Assembly (NCBI GenBank): GCA_038373885.1
Contig: JAWZYV010011911.1
Span: 1-64,000, forward strand
Direction of reading: 5' to 3'
From: Cheiracanthium punctorium
Lineage: Eukaryota > Arthropoda > Arachnida > Araneae > Cheiracanthiidae
DNA length: 64,000 nt
Within the stretch, counting starts at the first letter, position 1. Each line of letters opens with the position of its first letter. Under the pieces are notes generated by a model. That model searched no databases, was not told the DNA's origin, and saw only the letters and a program-made list of their open reading frames with translations. The position numbers were made by a program, and so were the translations under genes. Positions 45,897-56,855 of this stretch are shown here, one piece after another.

Positions 45897-46856
45897 GGGG
45901 AAGAGTCGGCAGAATGGGGTACTCATAAGGTAATTCTGGCGAATAACTCCGTGACAAATAGAAATAAATAAGTGATATTTATTTCAGTTTTACAATCTTA
46001 GTTTTTATTCTGCTGCATTGAAACTTGAAATACGCTCTATATTTTGTGATCTGTAACTCAATATATCCAAAGCGTCAAATTACTCCATTTTGCCCTATGG
46101 GATAGAGTAAAATGGGGTACAAATACAGCTCGAATATTACTCAGTTCACATCGTACACAGTTCACATGTAAGCATCATCATCCCCGCCAACACCAGTACA
46201 TAAGTAATGATCCCATTTCTGACATGCACTGCACTTGATCCAACCTTCTACTTGTACTGATTTTCATATATATCGCTAAAGTACAAGATTGTGACATCTA
46301 CTTCATCTTGATCACCGTCTGACGATATGCCTTCTTTTGGTAGAGTAGTAACGCGACGTCATTTAGCTTGTGAATTGCCCGACATCTGCCGTTTTAGCCG
46401 TTTTTACTTCACCACAAGCCAAGACAAGGCCTTCGCACCAGTTCTCTTATACCACATTTAGCAGCACCTCCATATACTCCGTTTTGCCTTACACGCTGTC
46501 ATTCAAAGCAACTAGGCCTAATTAACAAAAAATAGCACTCAATATAGTTCTAATTTTTACGTGCAATTTACTTAAAAAACACCACTTTTAGCAAGTATAA
46601 ACTGGTATGATCGTATCTGTCTGCGAACCTAATAAAAAGTATCTTTACTTTGCATTTAACTTAGATCTGAGTAATGAAAAAGTAATAAATCTAAAGACCG
46701 TATTTGTCTGTGACTCTGCAAGCAATATCCCGCGTGAAAATCAAAAATGCACAAGCTGTGCAAAATAGATGCTGGCATAGAGGTGACAGCACTTGATTAG
46801 GAAGAAAATCAGAAACCCCGTTTTGCCCTACTGTTCCATTTTGCTCATCCTTCCCC
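45897..46856. mobile_element. TA-flanked TIR element with GGGGAAG ends (copy 1)
   Basis: Left end GGGGAAGAGTCGGCAGAATG; right end, reversed, GGGGAAGGATGAGCAAAATG. TA lies outside both (45895-45896, 46857-46858). Motifs such as AAAATGGGGTAC and CATTTTGCCC recur inside (near 46085 and 46110). No transposase seen. Related by termini and size (960 against 934 bp) to the element at 55379. It is a non-autonomous TA-inserting transposon of uncertain superfamily. Confidence 0.7.
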
Positions 46857-46858
46857 TA

Positions 46859-48012
46859 TAAACATAAAGTTAAATTCTGTGAAATCCCATTTGACGGGAA
46901 TAGTCAGGTAGAAGTAACTATGTATTTTTCTCATCAAATACATCCATTTACATTTATCAAGCTCTTTCGGCTGGTTCGAATTACCTATTACTGGCTGATG
47001 GCATGTGGAACAATCAAGAGGGTAAATACGAGTTCTCCTGAACTGGACAGCACAGTTGATTGATGTTAATAACTTCACATCAGTTGAATACAACTAAACA
47101 GTCTGCATGTATTCTATAAATTAAAATTAAAAATATGCAAAATTAAATGTAAAGAAGCTTTCAGAACAAATGAAACGGATTTCATTAATTTTCGATAAAT
47201 TTGAGCAGTCTATTGATTCTACCGATTTCTCCATAAATTAGATGAATTTCATTTCCCCCGTTTATTTTTGTCGAATATACTTATACACAACATGTAAATG
47301 CATAAACAGGTAATTAAACATTTCATATTTTAGCATTTCTACAAACTTTAATTTTCAGTACGTCATATATTTATATTCAGTCTTATTAAAAATAGTTATT
47401 CTGAATATAATTTCGAAATGTTGACACCATAAACTTAATTAAATTTTTCTTTTTATAAAAGATGATGAATTTTCCCAGAAGTTGAATAATTTTAAATTAA
47501 AATTCATAATTATTATTCAGTATTTCTTTTGTTATTCGTGATGAAATTGTAATTTCAAAAACTCTCACTGATGTCAGACATGTATAGAAAAGAAGCATCA
47601 GCATTCTTCAAAAATTTATACAACAAGCCGGTGTTTTATGTCTTTTTCTATTTAAATTTGCATATTAATTTTAGAATAAATTTTGAAGATTGTATCTGGA
47701 GGCTCATAAAGCGTATTTAAATTATGTGACTTTTTTTTTTCTTCACGAAAGAAGAAACTAAATTCATTTAAATGCATAATAAATGTAGAGTGTCCATCTA
47801 ATATAAAGAAACCCCTGTATCTTGAGTATTATTATCTAAGAAAAAAATGTTTAGACATATGTTAATGCTTATTTTTTTCCTTAATTTGAAAATCTAGTTT
47901 CTACTATCCTTGAATCATTTTCGAAGAATTTTTATACTTTGAAAAGTACTGAATGAGCAAGAAATGAGTCTCCCTACTTAGTGCCTCTAAAATGGGTTAT
48001 GTTAGTCCCAAC
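46859..48012. other. AT-rich stretch without recognised gene
   Basis: No gene recognised. The phrase CTAAAATGGGTTATGTTAGT at its right edge reappears at 49900-49919. Confidence 0.45.
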
Positions 48013-48214
48013 ATCCCTAATAGCACAACAGTCCCCTGTGACTGAAATGCGACCACACAATACTGTCACAATACAGTTAAAACAGTCGCCGCGACTCCGC
48101 TGCAAAGTCACGCCAGAGTCGCTATGTCCTCTCGCTGTGTAGTCGCATTGTTACTGTTCAGAGAAGTCACGGTGGGACAGTTTAGCAACAGCGAAAAAAC
48201 TCGGGGAAAAAGAG

Positions 48215-48345
48215 TTACCGAAAATATACACCAGATGGCAGCACTAAACTCTCAGGCAAGTTGAGGTCCAGAATTGAACCGTGGAGCTAACGATTAGTAG
48301 CCCCGCATCTTACCACAACGCTGTGATTACCCTGCTCGAGATCCT
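48215..48345 (-). mobile_element. tRNA-like SINE fragment inside the GTCAC-rich element
   Basis: Minus strand GTGGTAAGATGCGGGGC (A-box-like) and CCACGGTTCAATTCTGG (B-box-like), about 45 bases apart. The body is unclear. Confidence 0.42.
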
Positions 48346-49384
48346 TTAAAAGTAAACTCATTGCTGCAAAAGCTAGTTCTGACGGCTTCTTTTGGAAATT
48401 TAAAATTTTTCTCCGAGTATTTTATAAATAAGTTTCATATATAAATATATATATTTATTTTATAAATAAATTTTATATTCTGTGAGTATTTTATAAATAA
48501 TATAAAAAATATCATAATTAATAAATATAAATTAAAAATCTTGGAAATCTTTCTTTTTCCACATAAATTATTTTCAGGAGATAATGTGCTGTTTTATTTA
48601 AGTATTCATCCGAAAAAACTAATGATTTATTTAAATTTTTTATTCGGTTTTGAGAAATAAATTTGTAATGTGCGACGTGTGGGGTTTGATATATATTAAG
48701 GTATGAGGGATAAGATTTATATTTTTGCTGTATTTTGCCTGAAAGGGATTTCATATAAAAATAAGTAAAATTAATTGGAAAAACATGCATTAGATAAAAT
48801 AAATAAAGTATTTTTGACTTAGACCCAAAGTTTTACCTCAAATTTTTCGTAGTGGAACTTTCAAACATACCAGAGACGTATTTGAAAGGGGGGGGATCTG
48901 AAAACTTAAAGCAATTATTAAAAAACAGCCATTTTGAGACATTTGTATTTACTCTAGTAACAATGAGGTTGAAAATACCGGATAGCCCCCCCCCCATCCG
49001 AAATTTAAAACTTTCATTACGGTAACGAAACATATATGCCATGGGGATATGAAAGAAAATGTTAATTTTACTCACAGATACTTAGTTTTCACCATTGTGA
49101 TTAGAACTCTCAACTCTAATATTTTTAAGAATAATATTTTCTGTAAATAATATTGTCTTGTTTAAACGAAATAATTTAAAAATTAATAAATTAAACTAAA
49201 TTCCATTACTACATAACTGCGAGGTTTTATTGAATTACTATTTTCGGATTTATTTATTAAATGTTCCACGAAAGAAATTGCCACAAAATATTAGAAAAAA
49301 TGAGTGAAAAGCGGCTGTGTGACGAAATTTTGAAGTACATAAAAATCAGTAGTAACAAAATAGTCACACAGGGACTTTAAAGTG

Positions 49385-49540
49385 GAGTCACTGAGCGACC
49401 AATCACATACTAGTCACATGGTGACTTCACAGTGGAGTCACTGAGCAACCGATCACATACTAATCACATGGTGACTTCACAGTGGAGTCACTTAGCGACC
49501 GATCACATACTAGTCACATGGTGATTTCACGGCGACGTCA
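49385..49540. repeat. 50-bp tandem repeat of GTCAC words
   Basis: CTGAGCGACC, CTGAGCAACC and CTTAGCGACC begin at 49391, 49441 and 49491, an exact 50-bp period. Each is followed by RATCACATACTARTCACATG and GTGAYTTCAC. It forms the inner part of the right terminal region of the 48015-49695 element. Confidence 0.9.
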
Positions 49541-49697
49541 CCTGGGGACTGGTCACAAATAAACTTCACAGTGACTACACAGTAGAGTCACATCACTCAC
49601 AAGTCACAATGTGAGTAGTATGTGACAGTCCTGTGACAATTGTGACCCTCTGTGACGTCACAACGACTCTTTGGTGACCATCTGTGCTATTAGGGAT

Positions 49698-50080
49698 AAA
49701 TCTTCCAACACCATCTTTTTAAAATTTAACAGCACTAAGATTCAATTTTTGGGCATGCTAGAGTCCCAGTTAATAAATAAGCATAAAAAACGTATAAGAG
49801 TCCCAATACAAAAACTACAATAGCACACCTACTCCGCATGTATGACATGCATTCATCAGTGCTAGTATGAGAATGGCAAAATTTGCTCTTTTGTGGTCTC
49901 TAAAATGGGTTATGTTAGTCTAAATGAAATAAAATTTTAACTACAGATAATGCAAAATACTGGCCATATATTTAAAAATAGGAATACAAAAATATACCGA
50001 TAAGTAACGCTGTAAAACACATAAAAACTTTAATTCACCTTATAAATGTTAAATAATATAAAAATAGGTGCATTAAAACT
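49698..50080. other. No recognised gene
   Basis: AT-rich. Contains the second copy of the 23-bp direct repeat (49898-49920). Confidence 0.4.
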
Positions 50081-50084
50081 TCTC

Positions 50085-50600
50085 GACATATCCCCCATCA
50101 TGTTAAACATTGTACTTCAATTACAGAACGATACTTTTCGCAGTAGAACGGAGCTAGTCTCTCGGGATATAAAGAACATAACGCCGAACGCTGCCCTTCC
50201 TATCTGTCACAGATGCTAACCTATCATGGTAGATATTATCTTTTAGGAAACCACAAAATTCTCAGGGAGTGGTACCCAACAGAGCTAACGAGGAGGCCAT
50301 TCTGTTGGAAAATGACGACTGATCACCAGTGCATCTGTGAAATGCAGTATTAGCAATTACTTTACATGACTATCAAAGTGAGGATGTGTGCCATCTTGCA
50401 TGACAATAATGTCTTGAAGTCTCCACACTGTTGAAGTTGTAGGAATAAAAACTTCCTCAGTGTATCACGATACCGTTTTACTGCAACGCACCAAGTATGG
50501 ATTCCATTTGTAGTTATCGTTAACAACAACAAAAAAATACGGTTCAATCTATTATAAAGGTAGCCCTCAAACCTCACTATGTCGTTACTTTTCCGGTTGC
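50085..50600 (-). pseudogene. Mariner-type transposase relic (catalytic and C-terminal part)
   Basis: Minus-strand frames read NGIHTWCVAVKRYRDTLRKF, LFLQLQQCGDFK, then IVMQDGTHPHFDSHVK (second catalytic Asp in MQDG), LHFTDALVISRHFPTEWPPR, and GFLKDNIYHDRLASVTDRKG. This order fits mariner-type transposases with a MQDGAPPH motif, an ISRHFPTxWPPRSPDLTP segment and a WGFLKDxVY C-terminal block. The SPDLTP part is destroyed, and there are multiple stops and frame changes. The region before RYRDTL is shortened by a deletion, and the N-terminal DNA-binding half is not found. Confidence 0.7.
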
Positions 50601-53600
50601 AAGGGTTGTTTCTAGATGGTTTCTAGCTAGTTTTAGTGTGCTCGTCCTTAAATTAGCAATTTTGAATATTATTCTAATACTTGAGGCAAAAGTTGGCTTT
50701 ACTTTTCCACGGAATGTTCCGTGGCCAAGTTACTTCAACACCATTCGTGTAAAGAACAAAATGGTAAAAAAATGGGATATCTGCTGTAAGAGTTTTCATG
50801 CAGGGGAATTCGGCATATCGAATACACGGAAAACAAGTATCGCATTTGTGATGAAGATCACATATCTAATTTAATAATCATTTACTTTGGCTTTCTTTAA
50901 TGTAATCTATCCAAAATTCAAGAATTCTAAATCACTTCTGTTTTCATTTTCCTGTCATTTCGTCTTTTAAATCTGTATATTTACTTTTCCCTGTATGCAC
51001 TTTTCTTTTTGTTCTTAATTGTTTCGTCTCTTCAGACCGGTGTGCTAAAAATAGATTATATTACGTCCGTTTGCAAAATCAACGTATTTTTGATTTCCCT
51101 TCCTTTGGCTTGGAGTTGGCGTTTTTTATTTCTTGTTGCCATGTCTCGACTTTAAAATTATTTGCTCGCGATTACGTCATTGTAATTTTATTGGATTAAC
51201 TGTTAGGGTTGCTCTGGAATTGGCGCTATTAATCTAAGCCAAGTTATTGTTCTCGCCAATGTGTAATTCTGTGCTGGCGTAATTTTTAAAAGGATTCCAC
51301 CTTAATTTCACTGTCCATATAGGACGTATTTTTATTTTCGCTGAGCCACCACCGCCCGTTATAATAATGTTTCAATAGTATCTTTTAAATAAATATTTTT
51401 AAGCATTCAATGTCCTTTTCTTTACTGCAACCAAGTGCATATCGAACCTGGATTTTCATGTCACAACGCAACTAAGTAATTTTAAAACAGCCCATCCAAA
51501 TAACCTTCTTTACAGCATTCACATTACCAGGCGGCAAGAAACTGATGGCTTCAGAGATAGCTGTACCACTGTATAGCTGTATTCTGTGCTAAGAGAGAGA
51601 GAGTTGTCATTGCTTCTGTTCTACCTAAAAGAATGCCAAGAGGCCCTATTCTTTGAATTATCTGCATCTCCTTGCATACGGCACTGTGATGCTGACATCA
51701 CATATTGCTTTTTGTCTCTAGTATATAACCCCTGTCCTGTATTTCTGCGGTGTAAGTTATATACAACCCCCACATCCGCTCCTAGCATTTCAGCTCTTTG
51801 CGGTTTATGACCGCGGCTTTGCTAATTCTTTTCTGTACGTTAAAAGGAATTTCTTTTGCAGCTGCTCTCTTTGGGCGAGGCTGTTAATTTTGCTTTGTTC
51901 AGCAGTCTCCCAATGAAGTCATTTGGCGATTTTCTTCACTGACACGTTTTGGTAACCTTTTTAAATTTCTGCGCCTAATTGTTTTTGTTTACTAAATTAA
52001 ATACATTGATTTATACTTAACCGTTCTGGATGCGTTCGCCTATTTTTGTATATTGGCGAATTTTGTGTTAGCGCTGCACTGCCAAGTTTGTAAGTTAAGG
52101 CTTTTCGTTTAACTCCGTGAGAACATCACTTTAGCTCCTGTTTTAGCATCTGGTAGGTCGCATAAAATCGGCAGTCCATCCCCACCCCCTAGCCATCCAA
52201 TAAATTTGTAAGATGTTTGCCTGTATTAAAATATAATTACGTCAAGTCGTCTTGCTGGAGAATTTCTCTGTGCCATTTTTTTTTTACAAAACGTAAAAAT
52301 GGATTACTGCATCCTCTAATATTTCTCTACCTCTTTCACGGCCCATGAAGTAAAACGCGTAACCTGCATCATAGGCACATGAAGACATTATACCTCTCCG
52401 TATGTTCTTCATATAACGAAATTCGATTGCAGCTGCAACTTAGTTCAGCTGGTTGTGGTAGAAGAATTTTACAAGTAGCACTATTCCTTTCTACGTAGCG
52501 GCAAGAAAACATGCAACGTGCATTTTTCTTGCAACGTGGCGTGATGTGCAGATATGTAAATAATGCTCCTGCAGAATGCGCCTTCTGTAAATTCAAAAAG
52601 TGTTAATAATAGGCCTGCGCTATAGCGTTAATGGTGTTTCACATTTTCAATGCATGCAAATTAATACCGTTTCTATTATAACGTTATTAATTGTTGAAAT
52701 TCGGTACTTAAAATTTTTTTTAATAAATGGCGAGAGAAACATTTTATTGATCTGTACTTCAAATTTTATATCATTTGGACCAATGGAACACAGTCTAGAG
52801 CCTCCTGAAATGGGAGATTTATTTCCTGTTAGCCTGGTACAAAATAAGGCATGATCGTGCTCTAATTTGTAACTCAATTTCAAGGGCCACGTTTACATCA
52901 GATGCAAATAGCTGCCGCAAACAATTGTTCTTGAAGCGGATGAGCCTAATTTACATCGAATGAGAAGTTTTATTTTTCTTTAGTAAAAGTTTCGACAATT
53001 GAGTTCGGGACTATTAACCGCATCCCAGTTCTTCTGACAAAACTAGCTGAGGACAGACAGGACATGTTGCACTCTTGACTGAAAGGAGAGGAGTCTCATG
53101 AAGATTTGCGTGAGAAAATTGAAAAAAATTCGGTGAAAAATCGATGAGATCTTTGATAAAAAGTTGAAAAATTCTGATGGATGTTGAATTAAACATCCCT
53201 TGAAAACCTTTACTTATGAAAGGAAATTTTAATATTGAATAATATCGGATATATTTTTTAAAAATTCTACATTTTAATTCATATCTTCAAATTTGAAGGA
53301 AAATAAATGGTTTGTAGAACGATTTTATTGATTCATTAACACAAATTATATGCGAACTTATGGGAATTTTACGAATTTTAATGTAGCAAAAATGATGTAT
53401 TTTGAACTTTGAAACATTGAAACAAAGACAAGTTATAAATATCAATTATATTAAGCGCCTTTTTTCCGTTCATATTATAAATCTTTTAAAAAGAAACATC
53501 CTGATTTTTCAAAATGTATTTAACAATTCCTACAATGAATTGCATTGGATTTTTTTTTAATTAATATTTTTATTGGAATGTTTGTGCAACTTTATGCAAA

Positions 53601-53705
53601 TAAATACAGAATTTATTTTGTGTAGTATCGTTACTAGTAGTTAAACTTCGAAGAAAATAAAATACACTATTAGAAGTTCTTTAAAAAACACTATTTTGTA
53701 ATTAA
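50601..53705. other. Mixed region without recognised gene
   Basis: 50.9-52.3 kb is less AT-rich than its neighbours and may be old transposon or regulatory sequence, but I found no matching long terminal repeats or conserved peptide. The frames 51586-51810, 52369-52596 and 52600-52854 have no identifiable motif. A small imperfect hairpin (GCAAGAAAA ... TTTTCTTGC) lies at 52501-52532. Confidence 0.4.
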
Positions 53706-55363
53706 GTCGACTCGCGATATCTCGAAGTAGGTGAGAACGGCAAAAATATTCGAGATAGCAGAAATTCAAGGTATCAAAAATCGCACATTATCTTATTTAG
53801 GGGTAAATTTTAACCACGCTGTAAAATTTACTTCAAAATTAAAAAGGAAGCAAAATATTTTTACTTTTATGATGGAAAATGCATAATTTAATGATTAGGA
53901 ATAATCTTAGGAGAAGGATTAATAAATAACACACAAATGAAAACAATAATTGACTAATTTTAAAGATTGGGTTACAATATATCTTCTAAAATCACTTGTT
54001 TCTCTTTTGATTTCAGTTTATCCTTATGTATGAAATCATTAATTTTATAAAAATCATTAAAGAATTCTTCCGGTACTTCAACACGGATTTTAATCAAACT
54101 AGCATAAATAACCGATTACATTATGAAAACCCGTGTTCGTGTGCCATATTATTATCGATTAAAACTAGAGCCATTTTCTTCATCAGTGTCTTGAGCTGTT
54201 ATTTCTGCGAATGTCTTCATCGCAGAGTCCTTTCCATGTTATTAATCCTTCGACTACATTTATGCAGTCACAAAATATGGACTCATCTTGAAACAGTTCT
54301 TTTACATCACTAAATTCATCTTTCAGACATTCAATGGTATTTTGCGCAAAGTCAACGCAGGGTGAAAAAAATCCACATTTTGCAAAAAAATTGCAAGAGT
54401 TTCCTGGGAAACATCATTTTGCGCTAACTAACTAAAACACTAAAAATCCTTCGAATTGCATCGGAAATTGAAATGGAAGTCACCTGGCCCTTATTCTTTT
54501 CAATATAAGTGATAAGTTCCCTAATCAATTTATCTCTGTAATGCACTTTTAATTACAAATTGAATCTTTGTATCTTGACCAGTAGACTGAAGCTTAGACT
54601 TTGTGTTTGGTTGAAAGAATTCAACCTTGATAGATCTAAGGTTGTTTTTTTTAATTCGGATGCATTGGGCAGTTGTCTACGAATAGTAAAATCTTCCTGG
54701 TTTTTTATGACAATTTAAATCAATTTTTTGCCCGTACTCTTCAATTAAATTGCCAGTCATCCAAGGTTTCTTATTTTTCCTATAATTTATTGGTAATGAT
54801 TTGGTATTATTTTCAAAGTTTTTTTTTTTTTTTAACCAATAAAAAGGAGAGGCAATTTTTCCGATTCATTAGTATCAGATCCAATAAGAACAGATAAACG
54901 ATCCTTCCTTAATGTTCCTCCCGAACATGACTCTCATTTGAACATAAAAGTTTTTTGGGGAATGCAATTATAAAATTATGCAGTTCCATCAATACTGGAA
55001 GTGTCACGTGAGATGCTTTATAAACCGCCAGTAGTTCCTGAAGTTATACCCTCCATTTTAATTTTGTAAATTTTGAAACTACTTAAATAAAAGGGTATTA
55101 AAAAGAGGAAAATCCATCTTAAGCATTCCACATGTGTGAAAAACTTGGGACAATTTACCGAGAGACATTTTTTTTTTTTAGAAATTTGAAGATCAAAGAA
55201 AAAACAGCTAACAAATTTCTAAGTAACAATAAAAATCCCGATAAGAAGCAGAGTGATAGATTTTTTATTCGAGACAGTGAGAAAAAAATTCTATTGAATT
55301 CCATTATGTCAACATTGAGATAAGCGAAAGCTTGAGAAATAATTCCAGATATCGAGTGTAGAC
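53706..55363 (-). mobile_element. pogo/Tigger-type element, decayed
   Basis: The ends resemble each other: left GTCGACTCGCGATATCTCGA and right, reversed, GTCTACACTCGATATCTGGA. The CGATATCTCGAA style is typical of Tigger-like termini. The interior encodes a broken jerky/Tigger-type transposase on the minus strand. Length is about 1.66 kb. Insertion at TA is expected for the family but the flanks are too eroded to confirm. Confidence 0.72.
54150..55010 (-). pseudogene. pogo/Tigger (jerky-like) transposase, broken
   Basis: In order on the minus strand: SIDGTA, a stop, FYNCIPQKTFMFK, a stop, then ESCSGGTLRKDRLSVLIGSD and EKLPLLFIG. Further on come WMTGNLIEEYGQKID, FVDNCPMHPN and VEFFQPNTKSKLQSTGQDTK. 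The end reads INVVEGLITWKGLCDEDI. These align in order with jerky/Tigger transposases: ADETGLFY with the first Asp (here 54988-54990), the ESCSGGK and EKLPLLVIG blocks, DNCPAHP with the second Asp (54675-54677), PPNTTSKLQPLDQG, and the C-terminal NxDE-x-TSE-LTDEDI motif. Several stops and frameshifts are present and the CENP-B-like N-terminal domain is missing. Confidence 0.82.
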
Positions 55364-55378
55364 GGTATTTAAAGAATA

Positions 55379-56312
55379 GGGGAAGGTGATCCAAAATGAT
55401 CCCTTAAAGCGAAACTTGCAAAAAATAACATAAATATTATATATAAATTTGGCCCTTTGCCACAATATTTTACACTATATTTTGCATTTTTAATAATATT
55501 TTAAACTCAAACAGAGTAACGAAAAATATAGAATTTTGAGAAAGAGTCTAAAGGCTTATTTTATCCACACGCAAAACGATATTTTATTTGAAAAGAATTG
55601 TAAATTGTTTTTATCCTCAAAATGAAAGGAAAAAGTAATTAGGACTATTCATAAAGAAATAAAATAAGTTTTACAATCATATACTATACATAATTTATTT
55701 TATGAAAATTTTAAAATAAGAAACGTGTCACGAACAGTAAAATGGAATATTTCAAAATTATAATTAAAACATTATGGCGTGTAATAAACTCAGAAATTAA
55801 ATAATGTAATGGGGAGTCACTCATTTTGAAATTGCATGAAAGGCTGCCATGGTGACTAGGAACCGATACTGGAGTATCTTCAGTCAATGGATCATTTTAC
55901 CCGGCCGTATGGCCGCCCACTTTAGGTCATATTACTGGAACATTCCGAGAAACATAACAAACTAAAGAAGTGTAATTCACATCTAAAAAATAGTCTATTC
56001 AGTAATTCAAGTCTTATTTCTGTGCATTATGTAAGACTGTATTTCTAAATAAATAGTAGAGAAATTAAGTAAGACTGTATTTCTAAATAAATAGGAAAAT
56101 CAGTGCTTGCCTATAACAGATATGATAAAACCCAGTTTTTTTGAAGAATTCTACTCAGATACGTAATACACCGATCTCTTAAATAACACTATTGCTTCAT
56201 CTTGATTTGGTACAACTAGTTTCTGTATTACACGGTAGGTAGCGCTGCCTGTATCTAAGAAAACATATGCAGGCCATTTTACCCGCCAGGATCATTTTGG
56301 GCCACCTTCTCC
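55379..56312. mobile_element. TA-flanked TIR element with GGGGAAGG ends (copy 2)
   Basis: Left end GGGGAAGGTGATCCAAAATG; right end, reversed, GGAGAAGGTGGCCCAAAATG. TA lies outside both (55377-55378, 56313-56314). Inner words GGATCATTTTACCC and GGCCATTTTACCC repeat the terminal theme. No transposase seen. It begins only 15 bp after the pogo-like element ends. Confidence 0.7.
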
Positions 56313-56665
56313 TATATTTAATTTTAAATTCTGAATAAAATAATTAAAATTTAATCAAATACCATCATAAAGAAGTGTCACACATTGCTTAGTAAGGGTA
56401 ATATATTTATCGAGTTTTAACAATAAAAAGTAAAGTTAAATTTTCAGATTTTGATAGACGTGTGCAAAATTAATGAAAATAAACACACAATTTCTAATAA
56501 TGAACTTAAAAGTAACATAAATTTTCATGCCTAACGTACTTATAACTCAATTACCAATCCAATACGTTTTGCAAAAAGTAAAAAGAGAAACATATATAAT
56601 GTGTTACAGTACATTTTACATACCCTTAAGGCACTTTTTTCAAATTTATATGACTAAATGTACTT
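56313..56665. other. AT-rich spacer
   Basis: Nothing recognised between the two elements. Confidence 0.4.
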
Positions 56666-56673
56666 ATTTTGGA

Positions 56674-56847
56674 CAGGGGCGTAGCCAAGGCGGGGGGGGG
56701 GTGTTAGGTGGGTCATAACCCCCATGAGGAATTTTTTTGACATACAAAATCTATATTCTTCACTTCCTATCACACACATGTATGCATATGTGTGGGTTGC
56801 AGTAGTCGTAACCCCCCACCCATGAAGAAATTCTGGCTGCGCCACTG
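56674..56847. mobile_element. hAT-type MITE with 8-bp target duplication
   Basis: Left end CAGGGGCGTAGCCAAG, right end reversed CAGTGGCGCAGCCAGA. ATTTTGGA (56666-56673) and ATTTCGGA (56848-56855) form an 8-bp target duplication with one mismatch, the hAT hallmark. Just inside are a G-run and a C-run. 174 bp, no coding capacity. Confidence 0.85.
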
Positions 56848-56855
56848 ATTTCGGA

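Larger units (their letters stand above)
48015..49695. mobile_element. 1.7-kb TIR element, CCCTAATAGCACA ends, GTCAC-rich
   Basis: Left end CCCTAATAGCACAACAGTCC; right end, reversed, CCCTAATAGCACAGATGGTC. AT flanks both sides. The outer ~300 bp on each side are crowded with GTCAC / GTGAC / GTCGC words, including a 50-bp tandem repeat at the right. The middle is AT-rich and holds a tRNA-like fragment plus a G-run/C-run pair near 48880 and 48990. No transposase is recognised. The terminal bases match the micro-elements at 27190 and 63747. Confidence 0.72.

Noticed and set aside
48866..49000. G-run/C-run pair as a second hAT MITE
   Set aside because: The CAGAGACGTA start is only vaguely hAT-like and no right terminus or duplication is visible.
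50900..52300. Possible solo LTR or old retroelement because of richer composition
   Set aside because: No paired long terminal repeats, primer-binding site or conserved pol peptide could be found.
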